DNA of 64,000 nucleotides from Staphylococcus schleiferi (GCF_900458895.1 NZ_LR962863.1:2170001-2234000); one strand, 5' to 3'. Counted from the first letter of the stretch, positions 37,070-47,823 are shown. A program made the numbers and translations. The notes: generated by a model not told the origin, from the letters alone.

Positions 37070-39057
37070 TGCATATTGTATTTTAGGGAACCCTAATGTT
37101 GGAAAAACATCATTGTTTAATGCACTTACCGGCTCTTATGCTTATGTTGGCAATTGGAGTGGTGTCACTGTTGAAAAAAAGGTCGGGCAATTAAAAAAGA
37201 AAAATGGTCATTTAATTGATTTACCTGGCATTTACGATTTAGTTCCTATTTCGCGTGACGAAACTGTTGTAACTGACTTTTTATTACATGAATCATTCGA
37301 CGGCATGATTAATATTATAGATGCCGCACAAATCAAACGTAATTTTAATTTGACGATACAATTGTTAGAATTCGGCGCACCAATCCTCATAGGTTTAAAC
37401 ATGATAGATGTTGCTAATAAGCGTGGCATTCGGATTGACTATCAGAAACTCATGAGGAAATTACACGTCCCTGTCATTCCAGTCATTGCAAGAACTGGAA
37501 AGGGTAGTGATGATATGCTTAACGCCCTGACAGATCATCATATTTCAAAACAACGTCCTTTAAAAATCAACTATGGTGAAGCGATTGAAAACTTGCTTCA
37601 ACAATTACAACAAGCAATGCCTTCTCAATTGAAATTAGAAAAGGCACAATATCGTTTTTTAGCGATTCAATATTTACTCAAAAATCCATCTGTTCTAACG
37701 TACTTAGATTCTCAAACGTGCGACGCATTAAATGATATTAAAAATGCATTTATGTCTACACATACAATTGACATTGAACATCATATTGTTCAGTGTAGAC
37801 AATCCTACATTGACGCTATATTGGCAGACGTTGTTCAATATCCAGATACGCAACGACACTATGTTACAGAACGAATAGATGCGTTACTGACACATAAAAT
37901 TTTAGGGATTCCTATCTTTCTTGGTATCATGTGGCTGATTTTTCAAACGACATTTACATGGATAGGTACACCCTTATCAGATCAACTGGATGAATTTTTC
38001 GGTGGCCCTTTAACTGACTTTACACGTGATGCTATGACACATCTCGGTATCTATCCAGCACTTCAAGATTTAGTCACAGACGGAATTATCGCTGGTGTCG
38101 GAGGCGTACTTGTCTTTGTTCCTCAGATTCTTGTCTTGTTTTTCTTCATATCTTTGTTAGAAGATTCTGGCTATATGGCACGAATTGCAGTCATTATGGA
38201 TCGAATTATGGAAAAATTTGGACTAAACGGAAAGTCTTTTATCCCAATGATTATCGGGTTTGGTTGTAATGTACCTGGAATTATGGCCGCAAGAAGTATC
38301 GAAGAAGAAAAAGAACGTTTAACGACAATACTGATTGCCCCTTTTATGTCTTGTTCTGCAAGGCTTCCTGTGTATGGATTGTTTGTTGCTATATTTTTCG
38401 CGCAACATCAAGCACTCGTTGTTTTAAGTCTTTATGTTCTTGGTATCATCGTAGCTTTATTCGTCAGTTGGGTCCTTTCAAAAACAATTTTGAAAAAAGA
38501 CACTTCTATTTTTGTAGTCGAATTACCCCCATATCGCTTGCCATCTATTAAAACATTATGGAGAAGCACTTGGGAAAAAGGAAAAGGATTTGTTAAAAAA
38601 AGCAGGGACATTTATTTTTGCTGGTTCTGTCATCATCTGGCTGCTCAATTATTCTGGTCCATCGGGGTTTCATGTACCGGTAGAACAAAGCTTCTTGCAT
38701 TTAATCGGGGCTGCTATTGCACCTCTTATCGCACCTTTAGGTTTTAGTTCATGGCAAACAGCTGCTACATTAATACCAGGATTTTTAGCCAAAGAAGTCG
38801 TTGTCAGTGCGATGGCAATCATTTATTCAGTAGATGAAAACGCCCTTGTATCAATGATTTCGTCACACTTTACAGCTTTATCTGCTTATTCATTTATGGT
38901 TTTTATTTTGCTATATACACCTTGTCTGGCGACTGTCGCGGCGATTCGTAAAGAAACGACATCATGGAAATGGACCTTGCTCGCACTCGTTTACCCAGTC
39001 ACGATTGCTTATGTCTTATCACTCGCAGTTTATCAAATCGGTTCAATTTTCTTTTAA
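37062..39057 (+). pseudogene. feoB: Ferrous iron transporter FeoB, frameshift at an A7 tract
   Basis: FeoB is the Fe(II) permease with an N-terminal G protein. The G domain shows [12 protein letters not shown] (G1), LIDLPGIYD (G3) and LNMIDVA (G4). The membrane core shows [23 protein letters not shown] and [13 protein letters not shown]. The frame changes at AAAAAAA (38595-38601) after GKGFVKK; with six As it continues [16 protein letters not shown] to the normal end, a full length of 664 residues. As written, translation ends at 38747 without the last transmembrane helices. It may be a true pseudogene, a slippage-rescued gene or a homopolymer error. Confidence 0.88.
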
Positions 39058-39071
39058 GGGGGAAACCGTTA

Positions 39072-39230
39072 ATGACATTACTTTTAAATTTAATACTCAT
39101 TGCACTTATAGTTTGTTACGTTGTCTTTGTAACGACACGTTATATAAAAAAATCTAAGCAAGGACAATGTAGCGCTTGTGAGGTCAACAAATCTTGTTCT
39201 ACTAAACAGTTACCAAAACATTTGCAGTAA
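39072..39230 (+). CDS. FeoB-associated Cys-rich membrane protein
   Basis: This 52-residue protein has one N-terminal membrane helix (LLLNLILIALIVCYVVFV) and a short cytosolic tail with CSACEVNKSC. It belongs to the small Cys-rich family found directly behind feoB in Firmicutes, a presumed substitute for FeoC. The ribosome site is AAGGGGGAAACC, 14 bases behind feoB. The precise role is unknown. Confidence 0.85.
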   Translation: MTLLLNLILIALIVCYVVFVTTRYIKKSKQGQCSACEVNKSCSTKQLPKHLQ

Positions 39231-39234
39231 TACA

Positions 39235-39270
39235 AAAAGGAGAATTTCATTCGCTGAAATTCTCCTTTAT
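39235..39270 (+). terminator. Terminator of feo operon
   Basis: AAAGGAGAATTTC pairs with GAAATTCTCCTTT around ATTCGCT. It overlaps the 3' end of the convergent 51-residue ORF. Confidence 0.85.
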
Positions 39271-39422
39271 TGATTTAACAATAGATGAGGTGAAACGTTG
39301 AAACGAAACAACATACCACCCTTTCCTTTAGCTAACAACATAACATCGCGAGGCGCTTTAATTGCATCAAAGGCATACCATAAAAATGCCTGATGGATAA
39401 AATCCTTCACAAAATTACGCAT
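39267..39422 (-). CDS. Small 51-residue protein, translationally coupled to the ABC exporter
   Basis: This ORF begins with the ATG of ATGCGTAA, where the TAA is the stop of the upstream ABC exporter gene, so it overlaps by 8 bases. It reads MRNFVKDFIHQAFLWYAFDA, then IKAPRDVMLLAKGKGGMLFRFN and VSPHLLLNQ. The composition (amphipathic, aromatic, Lys/Arg) looks like a real protein rather than random frame. No family is recognised and no membrane helix is certain. The overlap suggests co-translation with the exporter. Its tail lies inside the feo terminator. Confidence 0.55.
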   Translation of the reverse strand: MRNFVKDFIHQAFLWYAFDAIKAPRDVMLLAKGKGGMLFRFNVSPHLLLNQ

Positions 39423-41160
39423 CACGCTTTGTTGTTTTGTTATCAGTTAAATTTTGCGTTTCTACAAATTGTTGATATTTTTCATGAGTCTGCATTAATA
39501 CTTCATGTCGGCCTTTACCTGTAACACGTCCTTGATCTAAAAAGATGATTTGCCCTGCTTTTTTAATTGTAGATAGACGGTGTGCAATGACAATCGTAGT
39601 GCGATTTTCCATTAACACATCTAATGCTTCTTGAATCTTACGCTCACTTTCACTGTCTAAATTCGCCGTTGCTTCATCCAGTAATAAAATATCCGGATTT
39701 TTGACAAAACTACGTGCAATGTCAATACGTTGACGTTGACCACCTGATAATTTCAAGCCACGTTCACCCACAATCGTATCGTATCCTTGCTCGAATTCCA
39801 TAATAAAGTCATGACAATGTGCAAGTCGTGCATAATGGATAAGCTCTTCATCAGAAACTTCGCGATCAATACCATATAAAATATTGTCTTTAATCGTGCC
39901 ATTCATCATTGCATTACTTTGCATAACGTAACCTATTTTTCTTCTCCAATCCGTTAGGGAAAGATTGTATATAGATTGATTATGATATGTAATATCACCA
40001 CCATTAACATCATACATACGCTCAATCAAACTGAAGATTGTACTTTTCCCTGAACCCGATGGTCCAACGAACGCTGTCACTTCGCCTCTAACAACATTAA
40101 AAGAGACGTCTTTTAAAACAGGCGCAACATCGTAGCTAAAGTCAACGTGTTCAAATGATAAATCTCCTGATTCAATCAGATGTGTCTCGCTCGGATCATC
40201 AATGACTTCCATTGGCTCTTGTAGTATTTCATAAATTCGGCTACTTGCCCCTACTGCTTTTTTATAATCCGTGATAAGTGTAGATAAATTGATAAGTGGC
40301 ACTGATAAATTTAATACATAAAATATCATGGCTACAAGTGTCCCTGCAGAAATAGCGCCAGAAGCAATACGCAAGCCACCAAAACCTAAAATAATCCCAA
40401 TTGTTAATAACATGATTATGCCAGAAACAGGTTGAACAATCGCCGCTATCTTGGCTTGTTTCAACCCTAATCCATAAATTTTAAGTAAATTATCATGTGC
40501 AAGATTTAATTCTCGCTTTTCTGTGTTTGCTACTTTCACTAAGCGCATTTCAGTTAAAACACGTCCCAATAACCCACTAAAATTGGCAATCTCGCTTTGT
40601 GTATTTGTTGAGATTTTTTGCATAATCTTACCGAGTGGTATCATAATCAACACAAATATAGGAATTGTAATAAATGTTAATAGCGTCATTTGCCAATCTA
40701 AAACAAACAATAAAATTAAAGAACCAATCAACGTAATAATGGATGGGAAAAAGTTAGGCAACTTTTGTGATATAAAATCATTAATCACTTTCGTATCATC
40801 AGTTAAACGACTCATCAATTGACCACTTTCATTTTTGTCAAAAAATGGCATCTTTAAATGAATAATATGCTGCCACAACACTGAACGGATGGCATAAATG
40901 ATTTTTTCACCAATTTTATTCAACAAATAATATCCGATACCGCTCAATAACGCGTTTAAGATAAACACAACGAGCAATATAACAATGAAGATCGGATTAA
41001 TCGATGCAACTGTGAACTTATCTACCATCTTCCCAGTAAAGAGTGGAACAAGCAGGCCGCTAAGGCTTCCTAATGAAGCGATAATCACAGCGATAATAAT
41101 GAGACCCACCGGCCATGAAATCTTTTTCAATAAATATAGGAGTGGGTTATCTTTTCTCAT
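39415..41160 (-). CDS. ABC exporter, fused permease-ATPase (multidrug/lipid type)
   Basis: This 581-residue half-transporter has six N-terminal helices (type IV exporter core with DKNESGQLMSRLTDDTKVI). The ATPase has Walker A GPSGSGKST, signature LSGGQRQRID, Walker B ILLLDEATANLD and H-loop VIAHRLST. It is the positional equivalent of the S. aureus exporter divergent from pbp4 (AbcA). AbcA has been linked to export of phenol-soluble modulins and to beta-lactam and moenomycin tolerance. The ATG at 41160 fits GAGG spacing; one five codons upstream lacks a site. Confidence 0.85.
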   Translation of the reverse strand: MRKDNPLLYLLKKISWPVGLIIIAVIIASLGSLSGLLVPLFTGKMVDKFTVASINPIFIVILLVVFILNALLSGIGYYLLNKIGEKIIYAIRSVLWQHIIHLKMPFFDKNESGQLMSRLTDDTKVINDFISQKLPNFFPSIITLIGSLILLFVLDWQMTLLTFITIPIFVLIMIPLGKIMQKISTNTQSEIANFSGLLGRVLTEMRLVKVANTEKRELNLAHDNLLKIYGLGLKQAKIAAIVQPVSGIIMLLTIGIILGFGGLRIASGAISAGTLVAMIFYVLNLSVPLINLSTLITDYKKAVGASSRIYEILQEPMEVIDDPSETHLIESGDLSFEHVDFSYDVAPVLKDVSFNVVRGEVTAFVGPSGSGKSTIFSLIERMYDVNGGDITYHNQSIYNLSLTDWRRKIGYVMQSNAMMNGTIKDNILYGIDREVSDEELIHYARLAHCHDFIMEFEQGYDTIVGERGLKLSGGQRQRIDIARSFVKNPDILLLDEATANLDSESERKIQEALDVLMENRTTIVIAHRLSTIKKAGQIIFLDQGRVTGKGRHEVLMQTHEKYQQFVETQNLTDNKTTKRDA

Positions 41161-41437
41161 AGTGACATACCTCATTTATTCGTAATTTTCTTCGCAATAA
41201 GTAATCCGTGAGTCTTCCTTCTTTGTGCGAGCAGTCTACCGCATTAAATTTTAGTCATTTTTACCTAGCATAATTAAAATCGGTGTTTTTTGTTAAACCA
41301 CAATGACTACGACTCGTAACTAAAACAAGGGCACCTTTGTAAAAAATCAGCCAAAGTACCGATTTATTAACAACAAGCTTTATGATAAAATGACGTTTGT
41401 TGTTTATCAATTTATAGTTTTAGATTGAGGAGTCTGT

Positions 41438-42721
41438 ATGCAAATGAAAAAATTAATACTATCTATCGTGGCTGTATTCTTCGCTACCACAATTATAACA
41501 CCTTTCGCGCGTGCATATACACCTTCACCTGTTGAACTTGCTCAACAAAGTGGTTATCCGGTAACTTTGCCGTTCCAACCTGAAGGTGGCATCAATATCA
41601 GTCAAACTGGCCAAATTTTATACGACTATAATAGTCAAAAAGAATGGTATCCAGCCTCAATGACAAAACTTATGACAATGTATTTAACACTTCAAGCGGT
41701 AAAAGAGAAAAAATTATCATTAAATGACACAGTTAAAATCACACCTGAGCATTATAGAATGTCAACACTACCGGAATTAAGTAATACAAAGCTTTATCCG
41801 GGTGAGACTTATACAATAGCAGAGTTACTTCAAATTACTGTTTCTGCTTCAAGTAATGCGGCTGCACTTATTTTGGCTAATCAAGTTTCTGACAATACAT
41901 CTGATTTTGTAGATAAAATGAACCAGACTGCAAAATCTTTAGGTATGAATCACACGCATTACGTGAATCCAACTGGTGCAGAAAATCGACTGCTATTAGA
42001 ATTTGTTCCTAAAAGATACCAAAATGAGTCTTCCTCTATTTCAACAGCCCATGATTACGCCATTTTAGCGCAACATACCGTTCAAGATACACCTAAAATT
42101 TTACATTTCACTAAACAAATCGCACCTACACAACACGGTGTAACCTATTACACTTTTAATGATTTACTAGAAGGTGGCAATATGAGCTTAGAAGGCACAG
42201 ATGGCTTAAAAACAGGTTCTAGTGATATTGCAGATTACAATAATTCCTTAACGACAAAACGTGGAAAATTCCGTATATTTCACATCATTATGGGAGCTGG
42301 CGATTATAAACACCTCGGTGGCGAAAAACAACGGAATATGATGAGCGCGAGCGCGATTAATTATAGTTTTGCATTATATGACTATAAAAAAGTCCTCTCT
42401 AAAGGGAAGCATAAAATCGATGGTAAAACGTATTACGTCACAAAAGATTTATATGACGTCGTTCCTAAAAACCTAAAAAAACCTTATCATTTTGTGATTG
42501 ATGATAACCATGTTCATCTTGATTATGATCGTAAATTCATCACAAAACATGATGGACCACCTAAAGTAGAAGTAGAAAACCCATTTATCTATGAATCTAA
42601 ATCTGTCGTCATTTTAAGTTGGCAAACACATCCATGGATGACGATCCTCGCTTTCGGTGTTATTGTCGTCTTTCTATCTATCGTATTTTACAGTCTTATG
42701 AGCCGATTCCGTCGTAAATAA
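41438..42721 (+). CDS. pbp4: Penicillin-binding protein 4, D-Ala-D-Ala carboxypeptidase/transpeptidase
   Basis: This 427-residue low-molecular-mass PBP has a signal peptide (about 1-26, ARA) and the S11-family catalytic domain: Ser74-Met-Thr-Lys77 (SXXK), Ser138-Ser-Asn140 (SXN) and Lys258-Thr-Gly260 (KTG). A C-terminal beta domain and a C-terminal membrane anchor (about 395-420) follow. PBP4 raises peptidoglycan cross-linking in staphylococci, guided by wall teichoic acid. The numbering matches S. aureus PBP4 within one residue. It starts behind GAGGAG, divergent from the ABC exporter. Confidence 0.95.
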   Translation: MQMKKLILSIVAVFFATTIITPFARAYTPSPVELAQQSGYPVTLPFQPEGGINISQTGQILYDYNSQKEWYPASMTKLMTMYLTLQAVKEKKLSLNDTVKITPEHYRMSTLPELSNTKLYPGETYTIAELLQITVSASSNAAALILANQVSDNTSDFVDKMNQTAKSLGMNHTHYVNPTGAENRLLLEFVPKRYQNESSSISTAHDYAILAQHTVQDTPKILHFTKQIAPTQHGVTYYTFNDLLEGGNMSLEGTDGLKTGSSDIADYNNSLTTKRGKFRIFHIIMGAGDYKHLGGEKQRNMMSASAINYSFALYDYKKVLSKGKHKIDGKTYYVTKDLYDVVPKNLKKPYHFVIDDNHVHLDYDRKFITKHDGPPKVEVENPFIYESKSVVILSWQTHPWMTILAFGVIVVFLSIVFYSLMSRFRRK

Positions 42722-42771
42722 AATAAACTCATTGTTTTACACTGAGTCTCAAGCAACCTATGCGACAATCA

Positions 42772-42820
42772 AAAAAAGGCTTAGAAATTTTGGTAACTTC
42801 AAAATTTCTAAGCCTTTTTT
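42772..42820. terminator. Bidirectional terminator between pbp4 and tarD
   Basis: GGCTTAGAAATTTTG pairs with CAAAATTTCTAAGCC, flanked by A and T runs on both sides. Confidence 0.92.
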
Positions 42821-42829
42821 AATTTACGA

Positions 42830-43228
42830 CTATTTTGCATCTTTACCATACAACTCTTTCTTAATTTGAGTTGTAGAAATGCCTTCTGTACGTTTTAAAT
42901 AAATCACTTCACATTTGTCTTTTAAGAAATCAAATTCGCCTTCCCAGTCATGACCCATTACGAAAGTATCAATTTCATACTTTTCTACGTCAGTTTCTTT
43001 TTGACCCCAATCATTTTCAGGAATCACAAGATCTACATAACGAATCGATTCTAACATCATTTTACGTTGTTCAAAATTGTAATATGACTTTTTATTTTTG
43101 ATTCGATTGAATTCATCACTTGAGAGCGCAACAATTAAATAATCTCCCATTTCACGAGCACGTCGTAGTAATTCAATATGTCCATAGTGTAAAAGATCGT
43201 ATGTTCCATATGTAATGACACGCTTCAT
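42830..43228 (-). CDS. tarD: Glycerol-3-phosphate cytidylyltransferase TarD/TagD
   Basis: This 132-residue enzyme makes CDP-glycerol, the donor for the linkage unit of wall teichoic acid. It shows the nucleotidyltransferase motif HYGHIELL (HxGH), SSDEFN, the RKMMLESIRYVD block and RTEGISTTQIKK near the end. It starts behind AAGGAGATG and lies 95 bases from tarB, with no other gene between them. Confidence 0.95.
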   Translation of the reverse strand: MKRVITYGTYDLLHYGHIELLRRAREMGDYLIVALSSDEFNRIKNKKSYYNFEQRKMMLESIRYVDLVIPENDWGQKETDVEKYEIDTFVMGHDWEGEFDFLKDKCEVIYLKRTEGISTTQIKKELYGKDAK

Positions 43229-43323
43229 CTTTACATCTCCTTAATAATCTATTAATATATTTACATTTTGTTAAAATTATAGCATAAACAATTCTTAATT
43301 CCTAAAATATATGAATATAGATT

Positions 43324-44415
43324 TTAAATCCTCACGAGTTTTTCTACATAATTAACCACCTGATTGAGACTCTCTCTCGTATTAAATTGGTGCCACTTTT
43401 CAAATAGTGGTTTTAAGTTTCCTTTTCTAATACGGGCATATAAGTCATGCTCATTATAAACTTTGTAATCTTGTGGAATGGCTTGATAATATTCATTGAG
43501 ACCTCTGATCTCATCATATTCAGCCTCATCATAGACATAAAAGAGTGCAGGCGTATCAATAATACTCGCTTCTATCGCAAGTGAGCTATAATCTGTAATG
43601 ATTAAATCTGCCATAACAATCAGATCAAGTGTGCATACTTTTGTGTTGTTCACTGCAGCAGGAACTGTAGGATGATACTTACTCAATAAAGTATATCCCG
43701 GTACAGTCGTTTCAAAAGTCACTTTATCGATAGTGCGATTATTTTGACCTTGCTCTCTATAGGTTGGTAAATAAACAGCAACTTTATTTTCGATTCCGAG
43801 CTCCTGCTTTAACTTTTGCTTGTGTGCTTCTATATCTAATTGTCGATATGTGGTCAAGCGCGGACTCCCAAACCCAATCAACTGCTCGTATTCCGCTTCA
43901 AAAGCTTTTTCAAAACAGTGTGACATTTGTTGGCCGCCTACGAGATATTTATCTGTTGCTTGATAGACAGCACGATACTGTTCGACTAATTTGTGATTGT
44001 TTAAATCTACTGAGCGATCTTCTAAACCAAACTTTTTAAGCGCACCTGCCGCATGCCAAGTTTGAATGACTGTCTGTCCACTCTTTTTATTTAATCCTGC
44101 CATTAATAAATAATACGTATCAATAAAGATAATCTTAGCGGTTGCTAGCGCTGACAACTGTTTCAAAATGGAAGAAAATTTAAGTGGGTGATAAGTAATA
44201 TTTTGTCGATTCTCTAAAAAACTGAAATCCTTCTTTTTCGCAAAAACAGTAACGCGAAAACCATTTTCACTTAATTGATAGATAATGGGCAATTCATCTT
44301 CTTTAAAAGTCATTAAAAAAACAATATGGTTCGCATCCACACGTAAATGACTGTATAAACGACTTAAAAATTTAATAATATAAATATAAAACATTTTAAT
44401 ATAATATCGCATCAT
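43324..44415 (-). CDS. tarB: Teichoic acid glycerol-phosphate primase TarB
   Basis: This 363-residue CDP-glycerol:polyprenol glycerophosphotransferase adds the first glycerol phosphate to the undecaprenyl-linked disaccharide. Family blocks include QTWHAAGALKKFG, GSPRLTTY, YLPTYREQ and ITDYSSLAIEA (catalytic His and phosphate-contacting Ser). An N-terminal amphipathic membrane-binding stretch (about 1-25) is present. An ATG one codon downstream is an equal start candidate. It lies between tarG and tarD on the same strand. Confidence 0.88.
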   Translation of the reverse strand: MMRYYIKMFYIYIIKFLSRLYSHLRVDANHIVFLMTFKEDELPIIYQLSENGFRVTVFAKKKDFSFLENRQNITYHPLKFSSILKQLSALATAKIIFIDTYYLLMAGLNKKSGQTVIQTWHAAGALKKFGLEDRSVDLNNHKLVEQYRAVYQATDKYLVGGQQMSHCFEKAFEAEYEQLIGFGSPRLTTYRQLDIEAHKQKLKQELGIENKVAVYLPTYREQGQNNRTIDKVTFETTVPGYTLLSKYHPTVPAAVNNTKVCTLDLIVMADLIITDYSSLAIEASIIDTPALFYVYDEAEYDEIRGLNEYYQAIPQDYKVYNEHDLYARIRKGNLKPLFEKWHQFNTRESLNQVVNYVEKLVRI

Positions 44416-44494
44416 TGTTCTTCACCGCCTTAAAATGTTGTCGAATGAACAAAAAGCCCCCAACACAAACCACTGTATTGAAGGCGTGTTCTCA

Positions 44495-45298
44495 TTACAT
44501 AAAATCTGCAAAGTGATCTCTGTAGCGCATATGTAACATCGAACCAACGATAAATATTACAACTGTAACCAATACATTATATAGTGCAAGATGCCAATGC
44601 TCTATGAAATACCATTGATGATACAGTATCGCAGCACGGTAGCTCTCTGCTATAAAAAAGATTGGATTAAACTTCAAAATCTTTTCTGCTAATGACCCTA
44701 TTGCAGGGTGCCATAATATAGGCGATGCATAGAAAAGGACCCTTAATAATGCTTGCATTGCCATTTGTGTATCTCTCACGAGCACACCTAACGTTGACGT
44801 TAATAGTGTTACAGATATCGTGAAGAAGTATGCAAACGGAATGTATAAAAATAACTGAATGATATAAATTGTTGGCATAATACCAGATAAAATACACAAT
44901 ATTATAATAGCGAATACAAGTGCCAAGTGACCATAAAGTTTACTTGTGACGATATAAGTTGGAATAATCGATAGTGGAAAGTTCATCTTCGCAACCTGAC
45001 CGTATTTCATCGTAATCGATTTCGTGCCTTCTAAAATACCTTGGTTAATGAAGAACCACATACTAATACCGACTAATAGCCAATATATGAACGGTATCCC
45101 TTCTATTGGGTGGTTGCTACGAATCCCAAATCCAAAGACAAACCAATAAACCAAAATTTGTATTACCGGATTAATAATCTCCCAAGCTAATCCAAGATAA
45201 TTATTATGATTTGAAATTTTAAGTTGGAATTGTGCTAACCGTTGAATAAGGTAGAAACTTTTTAAATGCTCCTTTAATACGATTCTAACTGAATTCAT
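44495..45298 (-). CDS. tarG: Wall teichoic acid ABC exporter permease TarG
   Basis: This 267-residue ABC-2 permease has six helices; NYLGLAWEIINPVIQILVYW is the N-terminal amphipathic gate region. It resembles remembered S. aureus TarG strongly. With TarH it flips completed wall teichoic acid across the membrane. It is divergent from tarH across 279 bases. Confidence 0.93.
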   Translation of the reverse strand: MNSVRIVLKEHLKSFYLIQRLAQFQLKISNHNNYLGLAWEIINPVIQILVYWFVFGFGIRSNHPIEGIPFIYWLLVGISMWFFINQGILEGTKSITMKYGQVAKMNFPLSIIPTYIVTSKLYGHLALVFAIIILCILSGIMPTIYIIQLFLYIPFAYFFTISVTLLTSTLGVLVRDTQMAMQALLRVLFYASPILWHPAIGSLAEKILKFNPIFFIAESYRAAILYHQWYFIEHWHLALYNVLVTVVIFIVGSMLHMRYRDHFADFM

Positions 45299-45559
45299 AA
45301 TTTACCACGCTTTCACATATTGGATAATTCACTCAATACCAAAACAAGGTCGCTATAAAATGAATATATTGACCTAGAGTGTCTCATCACCTATTCTTTA
45401 ATTGAAAATGTTCAACTATTTGAGTAAAATAGATACATTGTATCCCTAATACTTTACAATAGCTTCACAAATTTAACAACCACTTAGTAATATATTATAA
45501 TCTATAGACAACGAATGATGAAAGCAAAAAACGAAATTCTCATAAATATTATCAATTAA

Positions 45560-46372
<813 letters not shown>

Positions 46373-46469
46373 ACGGATCATCAATCATGCAATTGCATAT
46401 TTGCACAATACCCAAAAATGATACCTTTCATTCAATAAATCTTAGTGTTTCAATCAATTTTTTCAAACA

Positions 46470-46527
46470 AAGCGCGAGCAACTCCAGTCGTCCCTTTAAA
46501 TACGACCTGAATCGCTCGCGTTTTTTA
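46470..46527 (+). terminator. Terminator of tarH
   Basis: GCGAGC pairs with GCTCGC, enclosing an inner CAGTCGT / ACGACCTG stem, and is followed by GTTTTTT. Confidence 0.8.
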
Positions 46528-46639
46528 TGATTGATATTATGTTTTTATTATGATGATAACGCTCTCCTTGCCGTGCTACAGCTCTGGTAGCTGATACATT
46601 TGATTTACCGTCGTATAACTTGCTTCATTTTTAAATAAT

Positions 46640-46675
46640 TAAAGGTAGAGCGTCAATTCATCGCCCTACCTTTAA
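46640..46675 (-). terminator. Terminator of tarA
   Basis: AAAGGTAG-GCG pairs with CGC-CTACCTTT around AATTCAT, ending the minus-strand tarA transcript. Confidence 0.75.
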
Positions 46676-46676
46676 A

Positions 46677-47507
46677 TTATTTTGATTGATCGAAATATTT
46701 CTGTTTATAAACCCCTACAACGAATTTAGGAATTCTCTGTAATCTACGGATACGTTTCATATCTGTCAAACAACGATACGCCCATTCTAAATTAAGTGCG
46801 CGCCACACATAAGGTGCTCTTTTAACCTCCCCACTAAAAACATCAATAGCACCACCAATCCCCATCATCAATGTATGATCAAAATGATGTCGGTTGTGCT
46901 GAATCCATTGTTCTTGCTTAGGATAACCCATGCCAACAAAAATGAAATCCGGATTAAACTGACGCACTTGCTCGATGACTTCTTGATCTGTAATGTCTAT
47001 AAAACCATGGTGTGTTTGAATTTCAATATTTGGAAATTGTCGTTGGATACGTCTTGCCGCTTTTTCAACGACAGGTGATGTTGCACCAAGTAAAAACACT
47101 TTTTTATGTTCTAAATCAGCAATATTTAAACATGTTTCCATTACTTCGATACCAGGAACACGTTCTTGTAAAGGTTGGCCTAGAATACGCGCCGCTTTAA
47201 CAATTCCTGTTCCATCAGGCACAATATAATCTGCCTGTTCAATCATTTTATGATATTTCGGGTTTTCTGAAGCGTAATGAACGATTTCTGGGTTTGCTGT
47301 CACGATGAATAAATTGTGTTTTGTCTCACTATGCATATATTTTAAAATATTTTGATGCATGTCTAATAAATTGACATTATCAAACATAACATTCATCACT
47401 TTGACTTGTGCATTTTTGTCTTTTAAACGATATGCTTCTTGCATTGTCGTGATATCAGGATGTGTAAAAGTTCCCTCACGCTCTCCACTAGGCATTACTT
47501 TTGCCAT
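46677..47507 (-). CDS. tarA: N-acetylmannosaminyltransferase TarA/TagA
   Basis: This 276-residue WecG/TagA-family enzyme adds ManNAc to undecaprenyl-PP-GlcNAc, the first committed step in wall teichoic acid. Motifs include FIVTANPEIVHYA, ADYIVPDGTGIVKA (catalytic Asp), VFLLGA and IFVGMGYPKQE. It has about 25 extra residues at the N-terminus compared with S. aureus TarA as I recall it (MAKVMPSGEREGTFTH). The later ATG at VMNVMFDNVN is a possible start, but GGTGAAAC precedes the first ATG. Confidence 0.92.
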   Translation of the reverse strand: MAKVMPSGEREGTFTHPDITTMQEAYRLKDKNAQVKVMNVMFDNVNLLDMHQNILKYMHSETKHNLFIVTANPEIVHYASENPKYHKMIEQADYIVPDGTGIVKAARILGQPLQERVPGIEVMETCLNIADLEHKKVFLLGATSPVVEKAARRIQRQFPNIEIQTHHGFIDITDQEVIEQVRQFNPDFIFVGMGYPKQEQWIQHNRHHFDHTLMMGIGGAIDVFSGEVKRAPYVWRALNLEWAYRCLTDMKRIRRLQRIPKFVVGVYKQKYFDQSK

Positions 47508-47823
47508 AGTTTCACCTTCATTCTCTCTATCATTTCAGTTTGTTTTTACTTTTAGTTTACAATATGTTTATGTTACTTTAACACATTTTACACCAAAATC
47601 AAGCTAAAAGAAATCTTTTCATGCTAAAGTATGAGGCTGTTTTTCTCCTATTTTAAAAAGAGCGCAACGTCCTCATTTCATCGTCTATTGAAAATGAATA
47701 TTTACCCTCAATTGAATAGGTGTCTTCGTATAGTTATACTTTCAACTTTAAGACTTTAGTCCATAGTCCCTTTTTCGTTCAACCGTTATAATCATTATAT
47801 TGGCTCTGAAAGGATGGACATAT
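47508..47823. other. Divergent promoter region of tarA and the M50 protease gene
   Basis: No gene or recognised operator is seen. It should hold both start regions. Confidence 0.4.

Noticed and set aside
43764..44039. 91-codon plus-strand reading opposite tarB
   Set aside because: Antisense shadow with Cys-rich composition and no start signal.
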